Positions 1-9,101 of a stretch of 64,000 nt of DNA are shown here, one piece after another. Each line of letters opens with the position of its first letter. The stretch's first letter is position 1. Source of the stretch: Bacteroidota bacterium (GTDB lineage: Bacteria; Bacteroidota; Bacteroidia; Chitinophagales; Chitinophagaceae); contig JAIUNV010000004.1 of assembly GCA_020161435.1 (NCBI GenBank), forward strand, positions 124,001-188,000. Direction: 5' to 3'. The notes beneath the pieces are model-generated. The model was not told the origin of the DNA and did not search any database. It saw nothing but the letters and a program-made list of their open reading frames with translations. A program made the translations under genes and the position numbers.

Positions 1-1028
1 CAATCACGATTGCCCAACCGTTGCCATATTGGGGGGGCCATCACAGCAATGCCCGGATATTTGCTGGCGACAGCATCCAACCGCTTGCTGTGATCATTGG
101 GAGATGGCCGTACCAGAATGATGGGTCTTAGTGATTCATCCATGGCAGCAACTGCTGCACAAATATCTTCCAGATATAAATGATCACTGGGAAAGCTGGG
201 CTCATTGCCAGAAAAGCAAATGGCTTTTCTCTCTTTGGGAAAGCCTAACGAATGGGCAAATGTTTCGTATGAACATTCATTTGTTTTCTGGTAGTAATAG
301 TCAAACTGTGGCGTACCTGTCACATGTACTTGATGAGATTCAATAGAAGGATACAAATGCAAGAGTTCCTGCTGCATATAATTGCTCCACACCAGGTAGT
401 GGTTGGCTTTGTAATTGATACGACTCTTGGGCAGATTGTCCCACGAAAAAATAACAGTCGATGTATTGATGCCGAGTTTATTTGCAGCGGTCATTACATA
501 GCCAGCTTCAATAGAACGTTGGTGCGTACAAAGAATATGCGCCGGCATGTATTGTTGCAGCAACGCCATTGCATTTTTGCCGGATTTGCTTTGCAGCATA
601 CTGGCAAAAAGTTGTTGCTCGAGTACCCTGTGTAATAAGGGAAATGCCGCAAGTATTTTCGCCGCCCGGTCCAGCAGTTTCAATGTTCTTTTTTTTCTAC
701 CTTTTTGTGTGTACCAAAAAAGCCAGTTGGCACCTATAGATGGATTGTTGAGTTTTTTACTGTTGATGTGCAGCTGAGCAAACATTAGCAGCCTTCTCCA
801 GATGTCGTGTTTTCTGCTTTCCTGCAATTCAGGCAGTGCAATAAAGGTGAATCTTCCCGGATGTTTTGCTTCTATCCAATTCAATATTTCCTGCGGCAGA
901 TTGTGCATCAGCAATAGCCGATGATTGGGCAACAACGCAGGAAGTTCGCTATACAGATAATTGCGTACGCCAATGCCATCGGGTACTAAAAAAGCAATGG
1001 TTGAAGAGGTAGCTGCTTCCGTACTCAT
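1..1028 (-). CDS. Glycan-cluster protein, partial (runs off left edge)
   Basis: An open frame on the minus strand starts with ATG at 1028 (MSTEAATSSTIAFLVPDGIG) and stays open for 342 codons to the window edge. The C-terminus is missing. It is a clear paralogue of the gene at 2770-4173: both share VPDGIGVRNYLY / IPDGVGIKNYLY near the N-terminus, a HQRS/HQRP motif, the stretch SWDNLPKSR / SWDNVAKAR, and VTGTPQFDYY / ITGTPQFSFY. This resembles the two-Rossmann layout of GT-B or CDP-glycerol-transferase-like proteins, but I do not recognise a named family. Only 5 bp separate it from the asnB stop, so it is probably the last visible gene of a minus-strand operon 2770-4173 > asnB > this gene. A role in surface glycan assembly is inferred from context. 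Confidence 0.8.
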   Translation of the reverse strand, partial: MSTEAATSSTIAFLVPDGIGVRNYLYSELPALLPNHRLLLMHNLPQEILNWIEAKHPGRFTFIALPELQESRKHDIWRRLLMFAQLHINSKKLNNPSIGANWLFWYTQKGRKKRTLKLLDRAAKILAAFPLLHRVLEQQLFASMLQSKSGKNAMALLQQYMPAHILCTHQRSIEAGYVMTAANKLGINTSTVIFSWDNLPKSRINYKANHYLVWSNYMQQELLHLYPSIESHQVHVTGTPQFDYYYQKTNECSYETFAHSLGFPKERKAICFSGNEPSFPSDHLYLEDICAAVAAMDESLRPIILVRPSPNDHSKRLDAVASKYPGIAVMAPPIWQRLGNRD

Positions 1029-1033
1029 GGCAT

Positions 1034-2755
1034 TTATGCTTTTGAATGTTGCATTTGCTGCAGCAGGAGCGAAGTGTTAATCCACTGCCAAATGTAAAAG
1101 CTATTATCGCTATACCCCAATAAATACTGCTGCCAGGTTTGCAATGTACTTTCAGCATTCATCCAACCGGGGTTGCCACTATAACAAAGCCATTGTATAT
1201 GGGCATCAGCCCATTCTCGGAGTTCATTTTTTAGCCATTCTCTTTGTGGTGTTTGCACCGGGCGTTTTGGCGCCAGTGTAAGTGTATCACCCAACCAATG
1301 TTGGGCCAGCTTCCTTAGTTGCCATTTGGTAAGTCCGTTGTTTACTTTGTCTGCATCTTGTAATGCAAATGCCATTTCTACCAGGCGATAGTCGAGCAGC
1401 GGCTCTCGAAGCTCTATACTATGTTGCATACTTGCTCTGTCATTAAAGCGTAGCGCCCGGGGGAGTTTTGTATAAAACAGATCACGGTATTGCATGTTTA
1501 AAACCCGGTTGAAAAAGGGGGTAGGAATTGCTTCAGCATTGGCAGCATTTACAAATTCATCGTTCAGGCAGTGGCGTTGTGTAGCCAATTGCTTGGTGCC
1601 TTGTACCAAAGCATTGCTGTTATTCCAATAATAATCATAACCAGCCCAGGCTTCATCTACACCTTGTCCGTCGAGCAGCACAGGAATATTTCTTTCTTTA
1701 GCTGCTTTAAATATCTGTGCGTATGCAATGGTAGGAATACCACCAAATGGTTCATCTTGTTGAGTGGCCATTTGAGTGGCCGATTGCATTACATCATTGG
1801 GTGTTAGTAAAATTTTATGGTGCTGAATGCCGGGCATTGTTTGTAACAACGGCTCTACCCAAGGCAGCTCATCGTAAGCGGCATGATTGCTGTAAAATGT
1901 AAACGCATGAAGTTGGTTGCGGTCAAGTTGTTGTTGGTGTATGGCAGCCAACAGCAAGGATGAATCCAAACCGCCACTTACTGCTACGCCCACAGGTACA
2001 TCTGCTCTAAATCGAAGCGCAATAGCATCTTGCAAGAGTTGGCTGTAAGCATTTGCGTCAAAAGATTGTTGGGTGGTGCGAACAGCAGTTTCAAATTTGT
2101 ACCAACGTGTTGTAGTAAAAGAGTTGCTGGGCAAATGAAAACGACCGGCATAACCACCAGGTAGTTGTGCAATGGGATTCCAAAATGTTTCGGAAGGCAT
2201 TCCGTAAGTGCCATTGGCCAAATAGCCAGCCCACACTTTGTCATTGGGGCTAATGACAAGGCCCATGCTTTTGAACGCTTTTATTTCTGATGCAAATACA
2301 AACTCTTTGCCCTGATGAGTGTAGTAAAAAGGTTTTACACCAAATCTGTCTCTGCATACAAACAGCGTTTGTCCTGAGGTATCCCAAATGGCTATTGAGA
2401 ACATGCCATTGAGCTGCGGGTAAATGGCATCGCCATAGCGAACAAACAATTCCAGTAAAACTTCCGAATCGCTTTTGGAAACGAGCCGGGTATCACTCAA
2501 ATACTGCTGTGCCAGCTCCAGGTAATTGTAAATTTCTCCATTATATACCATTACATAGCGGCCACATTTGCTATGCATGGGTTGGTTGCCTAAATCGCTG
2601 AGGTCAATGATGGAAAGCCTTCTGTGGCCAAGCCATACTTCACCTTGTTGCCAATTGCCGGCAGCATTGGGGCCGCGGTGTTGCAAAGCATGAAGTGTTG
2701 CTGCCGTCACCTCGGCGTTTACTTCTTTACCAATTATGCCTGCAATGCCACACAT
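1034..2755 (-). CDS. asnB: Asparagine synthase (glutamine-hydrolysing), class II amidotransferase
   Basis: A 573-residue AsnB-family protein. The N-terminal Ntn glutaminase domain is intact: catalytic Cys2 (MCGIAGIIG), HRRLSIIDL near 44-52 and NGEIYN near 72-77. The synthetase domain has the PP-loop SGGLDSS at 260-266. The enzyme hydrolyses glutamine and passes ammonia to an adenylated carboxylate. Inside a polysaccharide locus it need not make free asparagine. WbpS/WbtH-type relatives amidate N-acetylgalactosaminuronic acid, and this window also encodes a TviB/TviC pair predicted to make UDP-GalNAcA. It sits 14 bp after the 467-residue gene and 5 bp before the partial gene, so co-transcription is likely. 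Family assignment is secure; the in vivo substrate is open. Confidence 0.93.
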   Translation of the reverse strand: MCGIAGIIGKEVNAEVTAATLHALQHRGPNAAGNWQQGEVWLGHRRLSIIDLSDLGNQPMHSKCGRYVMVYNGEIYNYLELAQQYLSDTRLVSKSDSEVLLELFVRYGDAIYPQLNGMFSIAIWDTSGQTLFVCRDRFGVKPFYYTHQGKEFVFASEIKAFKSMGLVISPNDKVWAGYLANGTYGMPSETFWNPIAQLPGGYAGRFHLPSNSFTTTRWYKFETAVRTTQQSFDANAYSQLLQDAIALRFRADVPVGVAVSGGLDSSLLLAAIHQQQLDRNQLHAFTFYSNHAAYDELPWVEPLLQTMPGIQHHKILLTPNDVMQSATQMATQQDEPFGGIPTIAYAQIFKAAKERNIPVLLDGQGVDEAWAGYDYYWNNSNALVQGTKQLATQRHCLNDEFVNAANAEAIPTPFFNRVLNMQYRDLFYTKLPRALRFNDRASMQHSIELREPLLDYRLVEMAFALQDADKVNNGLTKWQLRKLAQHWLGDTLTLAPKRPVQTPQREWLKNELREWADAHIQWLCYSGNPGWMNAESTLQTWQQYLLGYSDNSFYIWQWINTSLLLQQMQHSKA

Positions 2756-2769
2756 GCCGAGAATAAGAA

Positions 2770-4173
2770 TTAAACGGTTTGTTGTTCCAGTAATCTTACG
2801 ATTGATTCTTCTGCAGTAAGGTAAAGCTCGTTGGTAATTACATGCAGGTATTTTTTTCTGCCAGTAGCAATGCTGTCCGGTGCTGTCAATGCTTTTTCTA
2901 TGGTAGAAAGTAAAGCATCTTCATGCTCCACATACGCTACAGCATCTATGTCTTTCATTACTTTAAAATGGTCTTCATCATGCGTGATATTGTACACAGG
3001 CATGCCTTTGTCTCTTGCTTCTTTTGGATGGTAGGATAAATACAAACAAGGTTTGTTTTGCGTAGCGGCATCCAATGCCATGGTGGAAGCGACGTTTATG
3101 ACTACAGCGCAATGCTGCACAAGGCCTACAATGTTTTCAATGTCGGCTTGTGTAGGCACCGCACTTCCCCAACCTGTACCATTGTTCAACCAAACAGGAT
3201 CCATTTTTTTAATCCAACTGTATTTGTCGAAAACCCAATCATAGCGGTCTGTAAAATCGGCAGGTGTTCTTCTGAATATTAACGCAGGACGTTTGTCTTC
3301 AGGAATAGAGAGGATAGCTTCAGCGCAGTCTCTTAAGAGGTAAGGGTCGTAAGGTGATGTTTTATGATCAGATCCTGTAAATAAAATCAGCGGCCGGTTA
3401 ACTGGCAATGCCCACTTTTCACAAAAGGAATCTCTGTTGCTACGGTAGTCATCATTGAAGTAAAAACTAAACTGCGGTGTACCGGTGATGAATAATTTTT
3501 CTTTCGAAATTTCCGGATAGAAAAGTTGCATCTGATCCAACATGTACTGGCTCCAAAGCATGTACACATCCGAAGGCGTAAAGAGCCTTGCTTTTGCCAC
3601 ATTGTCCCATGAGTAAATCACACAGGTTCGTTTAATGCCTAACCTTCTTGCAGCCTCGTACATGGGAATGTTTACCATGGGCCGTTGGTGCAAACTTATA
3701 ATCGTGTCTACTTTATAATTGGTAAGTATTTGAGTTTGCGCTGTCACATCAATCATAGATAATCTGGCGGTGTACCATTTCTCCATGGCTTCGATGGAAG
3801 AATAAGATTTGGCCGAAACTGAACCGATGAAGGATGCCAGATTATTGATAAGCTTTCTTTTCCAACTGCTGGCATTGGGTGCAGCTGTAAGTATGGTTGG
3901 ATTGTTGAGTTTTTGCGCAAAGTATTTCAGGCGGGCAAATGTGATGGCATCTCTCAGTAATCTGTTGGTGGTGGATTCATTGTATGCAGGCAGTGTTACC
4001 AGACTGGCCTTAGCACCCAGCGGTTCTACTATACTATTCAGCAGCCCTTCATCAAACTGGCTTGATATAAAAACAATTCGATTGGCAGGGTTTTGTAAAA
4101 ACAATTTGGGAATACGGGTATACAAATAATTCTTAATGCCTACTCCATCCGGAATGATGATGCCTAAAACCAT
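2770..4173 (-). CDS. Uncharacterised glycan-cluster protein, GT-B/CDP-glycerol-transferase-like
   Basis: A 467-residue soluble protein starting MVLGIIIPDGVGIKNYLY. No named family is recognised with certainty. A nucleotide-sugar-transferase-like fold is suggested by the C-terminal stretches LILFTGSDHK, ALIFRRTPADF and VVINVASTMALDAA; the last resembles the acceptor/nucleotide loop in CDP-glycerol glycerophosphotransferase and UDP-GlcNAc 2-epimerase-like proteins. It is a paralogue of the truncated gene at 1-1028 and the first gene of the minus-strand group with asnB. Upstream lies a terminator (4250-4281) belonging to neuB, so it probably has its own promoter between 4174 and 4250. Probable role: a glycosyl or glycerophosphate-type transferase in surface polysaccharide synthesis (inference). 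Confidence 0.75.
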   Translation of the reverse strand: MVLGIIIPDGVGIKNYLYTRIPKLFLQNPANRIVFISSQFDEGLLNSIVEPLGAKASLVTLPAYNESTTNRLLRDAITFARLKYFAQKLNNPTILTAAPNASSWKRKLINNLASFIGSVSAKSYSSIEAMEKWYTARLSMIDVTAQTQILTNYKVDTIISLHQRPMVNIPMYEAARRLGIKRTCVIYSWDNVAKARLFTPSDVYMLWSQYMLDQMQLFYPEISKEKLFITGTPQFSFYFNDDYRSNRDSFCEKWALPVNRPLILFTGSDHKTSPYDPYLLRDCAEAILSIPEDKRPALIFRRTPADFTDRYDWVFDKYSWIKKMDPVWLNNGTGWGSAVPTQADIENIVGLVQHCAVVINVASTMALDAATQNKPCLYLSYHPKEARDKGMPVYNITHDEDHFKVMKDIDAVAYVEHEDALLSTIEKALTAPDSIATGRKKYLHVITNELYLTAEESIVRLLEQQTV

Positions 4174-4249
4174 AAATATTTCTCTTTTTCTGCCGGGTTA
4201 CAAAGGTGTTTATTGTACAAAAGCTTGCCTGGAAAGGGGCAAAGAAACA

Positions 4250-4281
4250 AAAAGGCCACCATTTGGAGTCGGTGGCCTTTT
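4250..4281 (-). terminator. Intrinsic terminator after the neuB-like gene
   Basis: A hairpin with 11-bp arms (AAAAGGCCACC and GGTGGCCTTTT) and a 10-nt loop. On the minus strand it ends in a run of T. It lies about 20 bp past the neuB stop and separates the neuA-neuB transcript from the 2770-4173 gene. Confidence 0.8.
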
Positions 4282-4302
4282 GCTGTATGTAAAACGAGTT
4301 AC

Positions 4303-5793
4303 TTAAAAACTATCCAACATGGTTTTTCTGGCCATGGGGTCTTGCAACGCAATGGTAGGATCTGTGTAGAAAGAATCGTCGCGGAAGTGTGTGGTACTTA
4401 CTTCTTCAAAAATGCAGCCTTCAGTAGAAGTAAATGCATGACGCATGCCTCTTTCAATCAGCAGAATATCGCCCTTCTTCAGGTGGCGGTCCAACCCATC
4501 AATGGTGGCTACCAGGCTACCCGACAAAATATGGAAGGTCTCTTCTTTGCGTTTGTGGTACTGCTCAGGATGTACCTGACCGGGGAATACCACAATGATT
4601 TTTTTGCAATACTCACGGTTCACCAGGTTTACAATCAGACAGCCGGTTTCGTGAAATGTTTCCAGACCAAAGTGGTGACTGAGTTCTACAGTCATTGTGT
4701 CGCTCAGTACTACGCCGGCTTCCATCATCATGCTTTTCGCAGTATGAATGATTTCACGGATTTTATGGTACGTATCGCGGTTGCAGGTTTCAAACAAACC
4801 CTCGTTTGCTGCGTAATCCTTGCTGGCGGTATAGGTGGCACGATAGGCTCCAAACTCGCCACTGGTGAGCTGGCCTTCCGCACATGGCATGGCAAAATAA
4901 ATGTCGTCGGCAGAAATGGTTTCGCCTTTGCTGATGGGTCTTTTGGCAAACACGCCACGCTTCAGCGACAGCAGTGAACTGGCTTCCGATTCCGTAATGT
5001 TTTTTTCGTGACTGCCAAGAATTTCACGGGTGGTTTTAGCAGCTGCAATCCAGTTGTCTACCTGCTCAGGGTTCATGCTGTAATTGTTCAGCGTAATGGT
5101 GTCGGTTGGCACACCTACGTGACGTTCATAAATGCAGGCACCTTTAGCAATAGCCACTTTTATTACGTCCAGATTGTCGGGGTCTTCGTGGCCGCTGTAG
5201 CCAATGGTTACACCGGGATAGCGCTTAATCAACTTTTCGATGAAATGCAGGTTGAGCGTTTGGTTGGGGCTTGGATAAATGCCCACGCAATGCAGCACAG
5301 CAAACTCAGTACCCGCATGGGTTAAAAACGAAACGAGGTTGTCTATCTGTACAGGTGTAAGGCCACCGGTAGAAGTAATAACAGGCTTGCCTGCTTTGCT
5401 GATTTTTTCCAGCAAAGGCCAATCGTCGGCACTGCAAGAGGCGATTTTGATAATCTCAATGTCGTGCTCTACTATCAGGTCAACACTTCTTTCATCAAAC
5501 GGTGTACATACAGCGGTAAGACCGTTGGATTTAATGGCTTTTACCAATTCCAAAAACTGTGCATCGTTGAGCTCAGTGCTCAAAAAACGGCTGATGTGTT
5601 TGGCCTTAGTGTCGTTGCGAAAATCAGGATGAATAAAGCTGTCGAGGTGACGATACTGCAACTTAACGGCAGCATTGATCTGATATTTTTTGGCAATAGC
5701 ACCCATGGCTTCAATAATCTTGATGCCATGCTCCACCGAACCTTGGTGGTTGTTTGCCATTTCAAAAATAAACAGGTCATTAAAGTTTGCCAT
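4303..5793 (-). CDS. neuB: Sialic-acid-type synthase (NeuB family) with SAF and C-terminal cupin domains
   Basis: A 496-residue protein, about 150 residues longer than ordinary NeuB. The N-terminal TIM barrel carries NeuB signatures: FIFEMANNHQG, AVKLQYR, KIASCSADDWPLL, TSTGG and GYSGHE. NeuB enzymes condense phosphoenolpyruvate with a hexosamine or hexose (or its 6-phosphate) to a nine-carbon 2-keto sugar acid. A SAF antifreeze-like domain follows (LKRGVFAKRPISKGE, about 279-345). The extra C-terminal part is a cupin with metal-ligand-like residues in PGQVHPEQYHKRKEETFH and GMRHAF. The cupin might isomerise a sugar or bind product; that is inference. The gene is 12 bp downstream of the cytidylyltransferase, and the two belong to one pathway. 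NeuC-type epimerase genes are not in the window, so the exact sugar is unknown. Confidence 0.88.
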   Translation of the reverse strand: MANFNDLFIFEMANNHQGSVEHGIKIIEAMGAIAKKYQINAAVKLQYRHLDSFIHPDFRNDTKAKHISRFLSTELNDAQFLELVKAIKSNGLTAVCTPFDERSVDLIVEHDIEIIKIASCSADDWPLLEKISKAGKPVITSTGGLTPVQIDNLVSFLTHAGTEFAVLHCVGIYPSPNQTLNLHFIEKLIKRYPGVTIGYSGHEDPDNLDVIKVAIAKGACIYERHVGVPTDTITLNNYSMNPEQVDNWIAAAKTTREILGSHEKNITESEASSLLSLKRGVFAKRPISKGETISADDIYFAMPCAEGQLTSGEFGAYRATYTASKDYAANEGLFETCNRDTYHKIREIIHTAKSMMMEAGVVLSDTMTVELSHHFGLETFHETGCLIVNLVNREYCKKIIVVFPGQVHPEQYHKRKEETFHILSGSLVATIDGLDRHLKKGDILLIERGMRHAFTSTEGCIFEEVSTTHFRDDSFYTDPTIALQDPMARKTMLDSF

Positions 5794-5805
5794 GCTATGG
5801 AGTTT

Positions 5806-6825
5806 TTAAAATTTCAGAAATTCTACAGGGCTAAGCAGCCGGTCATCTACATAATAATCGGCAAAGGGTTTGCCCATTTTCAGTTCATGGTATTTTACAC
5901 CCCAGCGTTCCATTTGGCTCCGGGTGGTTTCATGCCAGTCGATGCCGGTTTTGGAACCTCTTGCGGTAAACAATACAATGGTGTGTCCGGCATCGTACAG
6001 TTCATTCACTTTTTTTATGAATTCAGGATTGCCTTCTGCCAGGCTGTAATCGTTTTTCGGACTTAAAAAAGCAATGACACCGTCAATATCTACCACAAAT
6101 GTTTTGGCACCATCTTCTTGCCCATGTGCTGCAATATTTTCCAATTGGTGATAATGGTCGATGTCTACAAAATCGGGCATTTCGTAGCCAAGTATATTTT
6201 GCCCGGTCATTGAGTTTTTATGCAAAATGGTATTGGTGCGGGCAATATCAATGTTGGCGTTTTGGAGGTATGCTTTGGGTAAAGATTGACGCGGCAGATT
6301 ATAGGCTTCCGGAAAACGCTCGTCTTCAACCACGGGCTTCATTTTTCCGTCGGCATCTTTAAACCACATTTTAAAAACCGGTTCCGGATTTTCAACCACC
6401 GAACGAATAGCATCGGCCTCGGGGTGCTCCAGCAGCAGGTTAATCATTGCGTCAATATCAGCAGCATTTCTTACCGGGCAGGTAGGGCGCAGGTGTACCA
6501 CCAAATCTGGCGTGTATTGTTCGTGTTCGGCCAGCCAGTGTAAAGCATGTTGAAACACTTCTAAATCGGTACTGTTGTCTTGGGCCAAAGCTGCAGGGCG
6601 TAAAAAAGGTACTTCGGCGCCTGCTGTTTTAGCCAGCTCGGCGTAGTAAGCATCATCGGTAGACACAATTACCCGGGTGATAAGTTTCGATTGCCGGGCA
6701 TGCTCAATGGAATACACCAGCATGGGTTTGCCCTTCAGCGATTGAATGTTTTTGTGTGGAATGGATTTTGAACCACTTCTGGCCGGGATAATGGCAAGTA
6801 TTTCTGCTTGTGCTGACAATTGCAT
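5806..6825 (-). CDS. neuA: CMP-sialic-acid-type cytidylyltransferase fused to a HAD-like domain
   Basis: 339 residues from the ATG at 6825; an in-frame GTG at 6849 would add eight residues. The N-terminal domain is a NeuA-type cytidylyltransferase: AIIPARSGSKSIPHKN is the CTP-binding loop, and RVIVSTDD and LRPTCPVR also fit. It would activate a nine-carbon acid sugar as its CMP derivative. The last ~100 residues are HAD-like: VVDIDGVIAF holds the DxD nucleophile motif, LFTARG is motif II, and KPFADYYVDD provides the Lys and acidic metal ligands. A phosphatase acting on the 9-phosphate product of the neighbouring synthase would fit. Fusion of cytidylyltransferase with HAD is the notable feature. 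Its stop lies 12 bp before neuB. Confidence 0.87.
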   Translation of the reverse strand: MQLSAQAEILAIIPARSGSKSIPHKNIQSLKGKPMLVYSIEHARQSKLITRVIVSTDDAYYAELAKTAGAEVPFLRPAALAQDNSTDLEVFQHALHWLAEHEQYTPDLVVHLRPTCPVRNAADIDAMINLLLEHPEADAIRSVVENPEPVFKMWFKDADGKMKPVVEDERFPEAYNLPRQSLPKAYLQNANIDIARTNTILHKNSMTGQNILGYEMPDFVDIDHYHQLENIAAHGQEDGAKTFVVDIDGVIAFLSPKNDYSLAEGNPEFIKKVNELYDAGHTIVLFTARGSKTGIDWHETTRSQMERWGVKYHELKMGKPFADYYVDDRLLSPVEFLKF

Positions 6826-6929
6826 GTTGGGAAATGGGTGAAGGGACACGCATATTGCATCCTCGCTCCTTTAAAATTTGAGCAAATTAAAGGAGATTTT
6901 CGCCAAGCATGACAGGGCAGGAAGGTTTC

Positions 6930-8060
6930 TTACTCCCCACGCCCCGTCCAAAAGTGGATATTTTGTTGAATAATTTGGCTGATGGAAAATGAAGAAAGGG
7001 CTGTTTGTCTTGCTGCACGTCGTATTTCATCGCTTTCAGACGGATGAAGAATCAACCAGTCGACCGCCGCTGCTATAGACGATGGATCATGTGGGTTGCA
7101 CAACAACCCATTTTGTTTGTCGGAAATGATCTCAGCAGCCGGACCAGTATTGCCACCCACCAGTATTTGGCCGCAAGACATTACTTCCAGCCAGGCCACA
7201 GGCATGGCTTCCATATGGCTGGGGTACACGCAGCAAAGTGCTTCGTTGATGATTGCCGGTAGCTGTGCATTGGCTACAATGCCATGAAAATATACCTTAC
7301 TAATGCCCTGATCTGCTATCATATCCTCCAGCAGTTTTTTGTAGCTGCCGGCATCGGGTGTTTTGGTATCGCTGCCATAGCAATGCAGGCTAAGCCAAGG
7401 ATGTTTTTTTTGTAAAAAGCCAAACGCTGCTATCAATTGCCGGATGCCCTTTTTTTCTGCCAGCCAACCTACAAATACCAGTTTGGTACGGTTGGTTTCG
7501 GGAGGGGAGGCTGGCAAAAAACGATTGCTGTCGACGGGATTGAAAATAACCGTGCAGGGGATATGTGCAGGAATAAAAGGCCTTGTTTGTGCCAGAACAA
7601 AGCGGCTTACGCCGGCGATGGCATCAGCTTTGGCAAAGGATCTTTTTTCTTGCCAGGCCTGCCACCATTTGATGCGTTGGTGCAGCTGTTGGCTAAAAAA
7701 AAGGTGTCCTCCATGCAGCCGGATGACATAGCGAACACCTTCAATTTTTTGTAAAAAACACAACCCCGACTCTGGCACTTCAACCACATCAATGGGGTGC
7801 TCACGGTGCAGCTCTTGCAAAAAATGATTTTGAGACCGGGCGATGCGCCAAAAATTAAAAGCCACAGATTGATGCGGATGAATACGGTATAAGCCAAAAG
7901 GCGTTCGTTGTTCCCAGCCCTGCACATTGGCCGAAAACGATAATATGGTTACCCGGTGACCAAGTGCTGTTAGCTCCCGGGCCATAACCTGCAAAAGCAC
8001 ACTTATGCCGCCTACGGGCTGCTGCTGATGCGGAAACTCACCAATAAAACAGATGTGCAT
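6930..8060 (-). CDS. Glycosyltransferase, GT4 family
   Basis: 376 residues from ATG 8060 (MHICFIGEFPHQQQPVGGIS); an in-frame start eight codons upstream is less likely because the paralogue begins at the same MHICF. It has GT-B layout: a glycine-rich N-terminal acceptor loop (PVGGISVLL), and a C-terminal nucleotide-sugar domain with VFVGWLAEKKGIRQLI and the EAMPVAWLEVMSCGQ motif (E-x7-E-like). It is a paralogue of the GT4 at 12559-13713; both have GVRYVIRLHGGHLFF / GVQYVVRLNGGHVFF and a YPSHMEAMP / LPSHMEAMP loop. It is predicted to add one sugar to a lipid-linked glycan at the inner membrane. About 105 bp separate it from neuA. Confidence 0.88.
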   Translation of the reverse strand: MHICFIGEFPHQQQPVGGISVLLQVMARELTALGHRVTILSFSANVQGWEQRTPFGLYRIHPHQSVAFNFWRIARSQNHFLQELHREHPIDVVEVPESGLCFLQKIEGVRYVIRLHGGHLFFSQQLHQRIKWWQAWQEKRSFAKADAIAGVSRFVLAQTRPFIPAHIPCTVIFNPVDSNRFLPASPPETNRTKLVFVGWLAEKKGIRQLIAAFGFLQKKHPWLSLHCYGSDTKTPDAGSYKKLLEDMIADQGISKVYFHGIVANAQLPAIINEALCCVYPSHMEAMPVAWLEVMSCGQILVGGNTGPAAEIISDKQNGLLCNPHDPSSIAAAVDWLILHPSESDEIRRAARQTALSSFSISQIIQQNIHFWTGRGE

Positions 8061-8192
8061 GCTTGCGAAGCTAAGCAAGTGCATGAATATTCAACTGCTA
8101 ATTGGAGCAACAGCAATAAAAGCATAAAAATGTAATTATCAACCTTTTGGGCAAGTTATTCCCCTCGGTTTCTACCCAATAGGGTTTATTGC

Positions 8193-8200
8193 TATTTTTG
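8193..8200 (+). promoter_or_regulatory. Candidate -7 promoter box (TATTTTTG)
   Basis: Matches the Bacteroidota -7 consensus TAnnTTTG. It lies about 94 bp before the methyltransferase start at 8294, in the 233-bp divergent gap between the minus-strand GT4 and the plus-strand polysaccharide block. The position suits the start of the long plus-strand operon. Confidence 0.45.
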
Positions 8201-8293
8201 GCGCCTACCCAAAAAAGCCTTTCAAAACATGCCAGACAAATCCCGATTTGTATAAAGTCTGGCAGTTTAAAAAAGCAGCAACCAACCATATCA

Positions 8294-9067
8294 ATGACTG
8301 ACAACAAACAGCACTACAACCGTAATTTTTATCAGGGCCAGTCCAATGGCTCATACATTTCTGCCAAAGCGGTAATAAAAGAATTGCTCACCATTGTTCA
8401 ACCCAAATCTGTAGTAGATGTGGGCTGTGGCGTGGGCACCTGGTTGGCTGCGTTCAAAGAGTCGTCGCCAGAGGTTACAATACAAGGCTTTGATGGTGAT
8501 TATGTAAACAAAGAGGCGCTATGGATTGCCCCCGAATTTTTTACACCGGCCAACCTGGAACAACCTTTGGTTACCAACAAACGGTACGATTTGGCCATGT
8601 CGCTTGAAGTAGCTGAACACTTGCAAAACAGCAGCTCGGCCACCTTCGTTGCATCACTTGTAAGCCTCTCGGATGTGATTCTTTTTTCAGCGGCTATTCC
8701 ATGGCAGGGAGGCACCAATCACATCAATGAGCAGCGGCCGGAATTTTGGGCCAATCTGTTTGCTCAGCATGGTTATGTGTGTGCCGATATCATTCGCCAA
8801 AGAATCTGGAACGATGAAAGCATTCGTTGGCCCTATCGGCAAAATGCGTTGTTTTTTGTAAAAGCAACCGAGTTGGAAAAGTATCCTTTATTGGCAGCAG
8901 GCGCTATTAAAACAGACGCAACATTTTTGTACCGGGTTCACGAAAGAGCATTTCACGAACGAAGCCAAAAAGCCATTTTTCTGAGCAATAACTGGAGCAT
9001 CATTCGCTACAAACTGTTTCGCATGAAACTGAGTGTGCAACAACTCCTTGGGAAAAAGAAAAAGTAA
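8294..9067 (+). CDS. SAM-dependent methyltransferase, class I
   Basis: 257 residues from ATG 8294 (MTDNKQHYNRNFYQGQ); the open frame begins at 8189 but the upstream part has no family character. Motif I is clear: SVVDVGCGVGTWLAAF, followed by the acidic residue in GFDGDYV. YDLAMSLEVAEHL is the motif IV/post-I region. This is a Rossmann-fold methyltransferase of the type that methylates sugars in O-antigen or capsule loci; the substrate cannot be told from sequence. It is the first gene of the plus-strand polysaccharide block and is followed after 34 bp by a GT4 gene. Confidence 0.85.
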   Translation: MTDNKQHYNRNFYQGQSNGSYISAKAVIKELLTIVQPKSVVDVGCGVGTWLAAFKESSPEVTIQGFDGDYVNKEALWIAPEFFTPANLEQPLVTNKRYDLAMSLEVAEHLQNSSSATFVASLVSLSDVILFSAAIPWQGGTNHINEQRPEFWANLFAQHGYVCADIIRQRIWNDESIRWPYRQNALFFVKATELEKYPLLAAGAIKTDATFLYRVHERAFHERSQKAIFLSNNWSIIRYKLFRMKLSVQQLLGKKKK

Positions 9068-9101
9068 TGGCAGCAAACCGGCTGTTGACAAAGATTCTGT
9101 C

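Noticed and set aside
131..777. Several plus-strand open frames at the left edge
   Set aside because: They overlap the continuous minus-strand frame 1-1028, which shows clear homology to the gene at 2770-4173; the plus-strand frames lack any family character.
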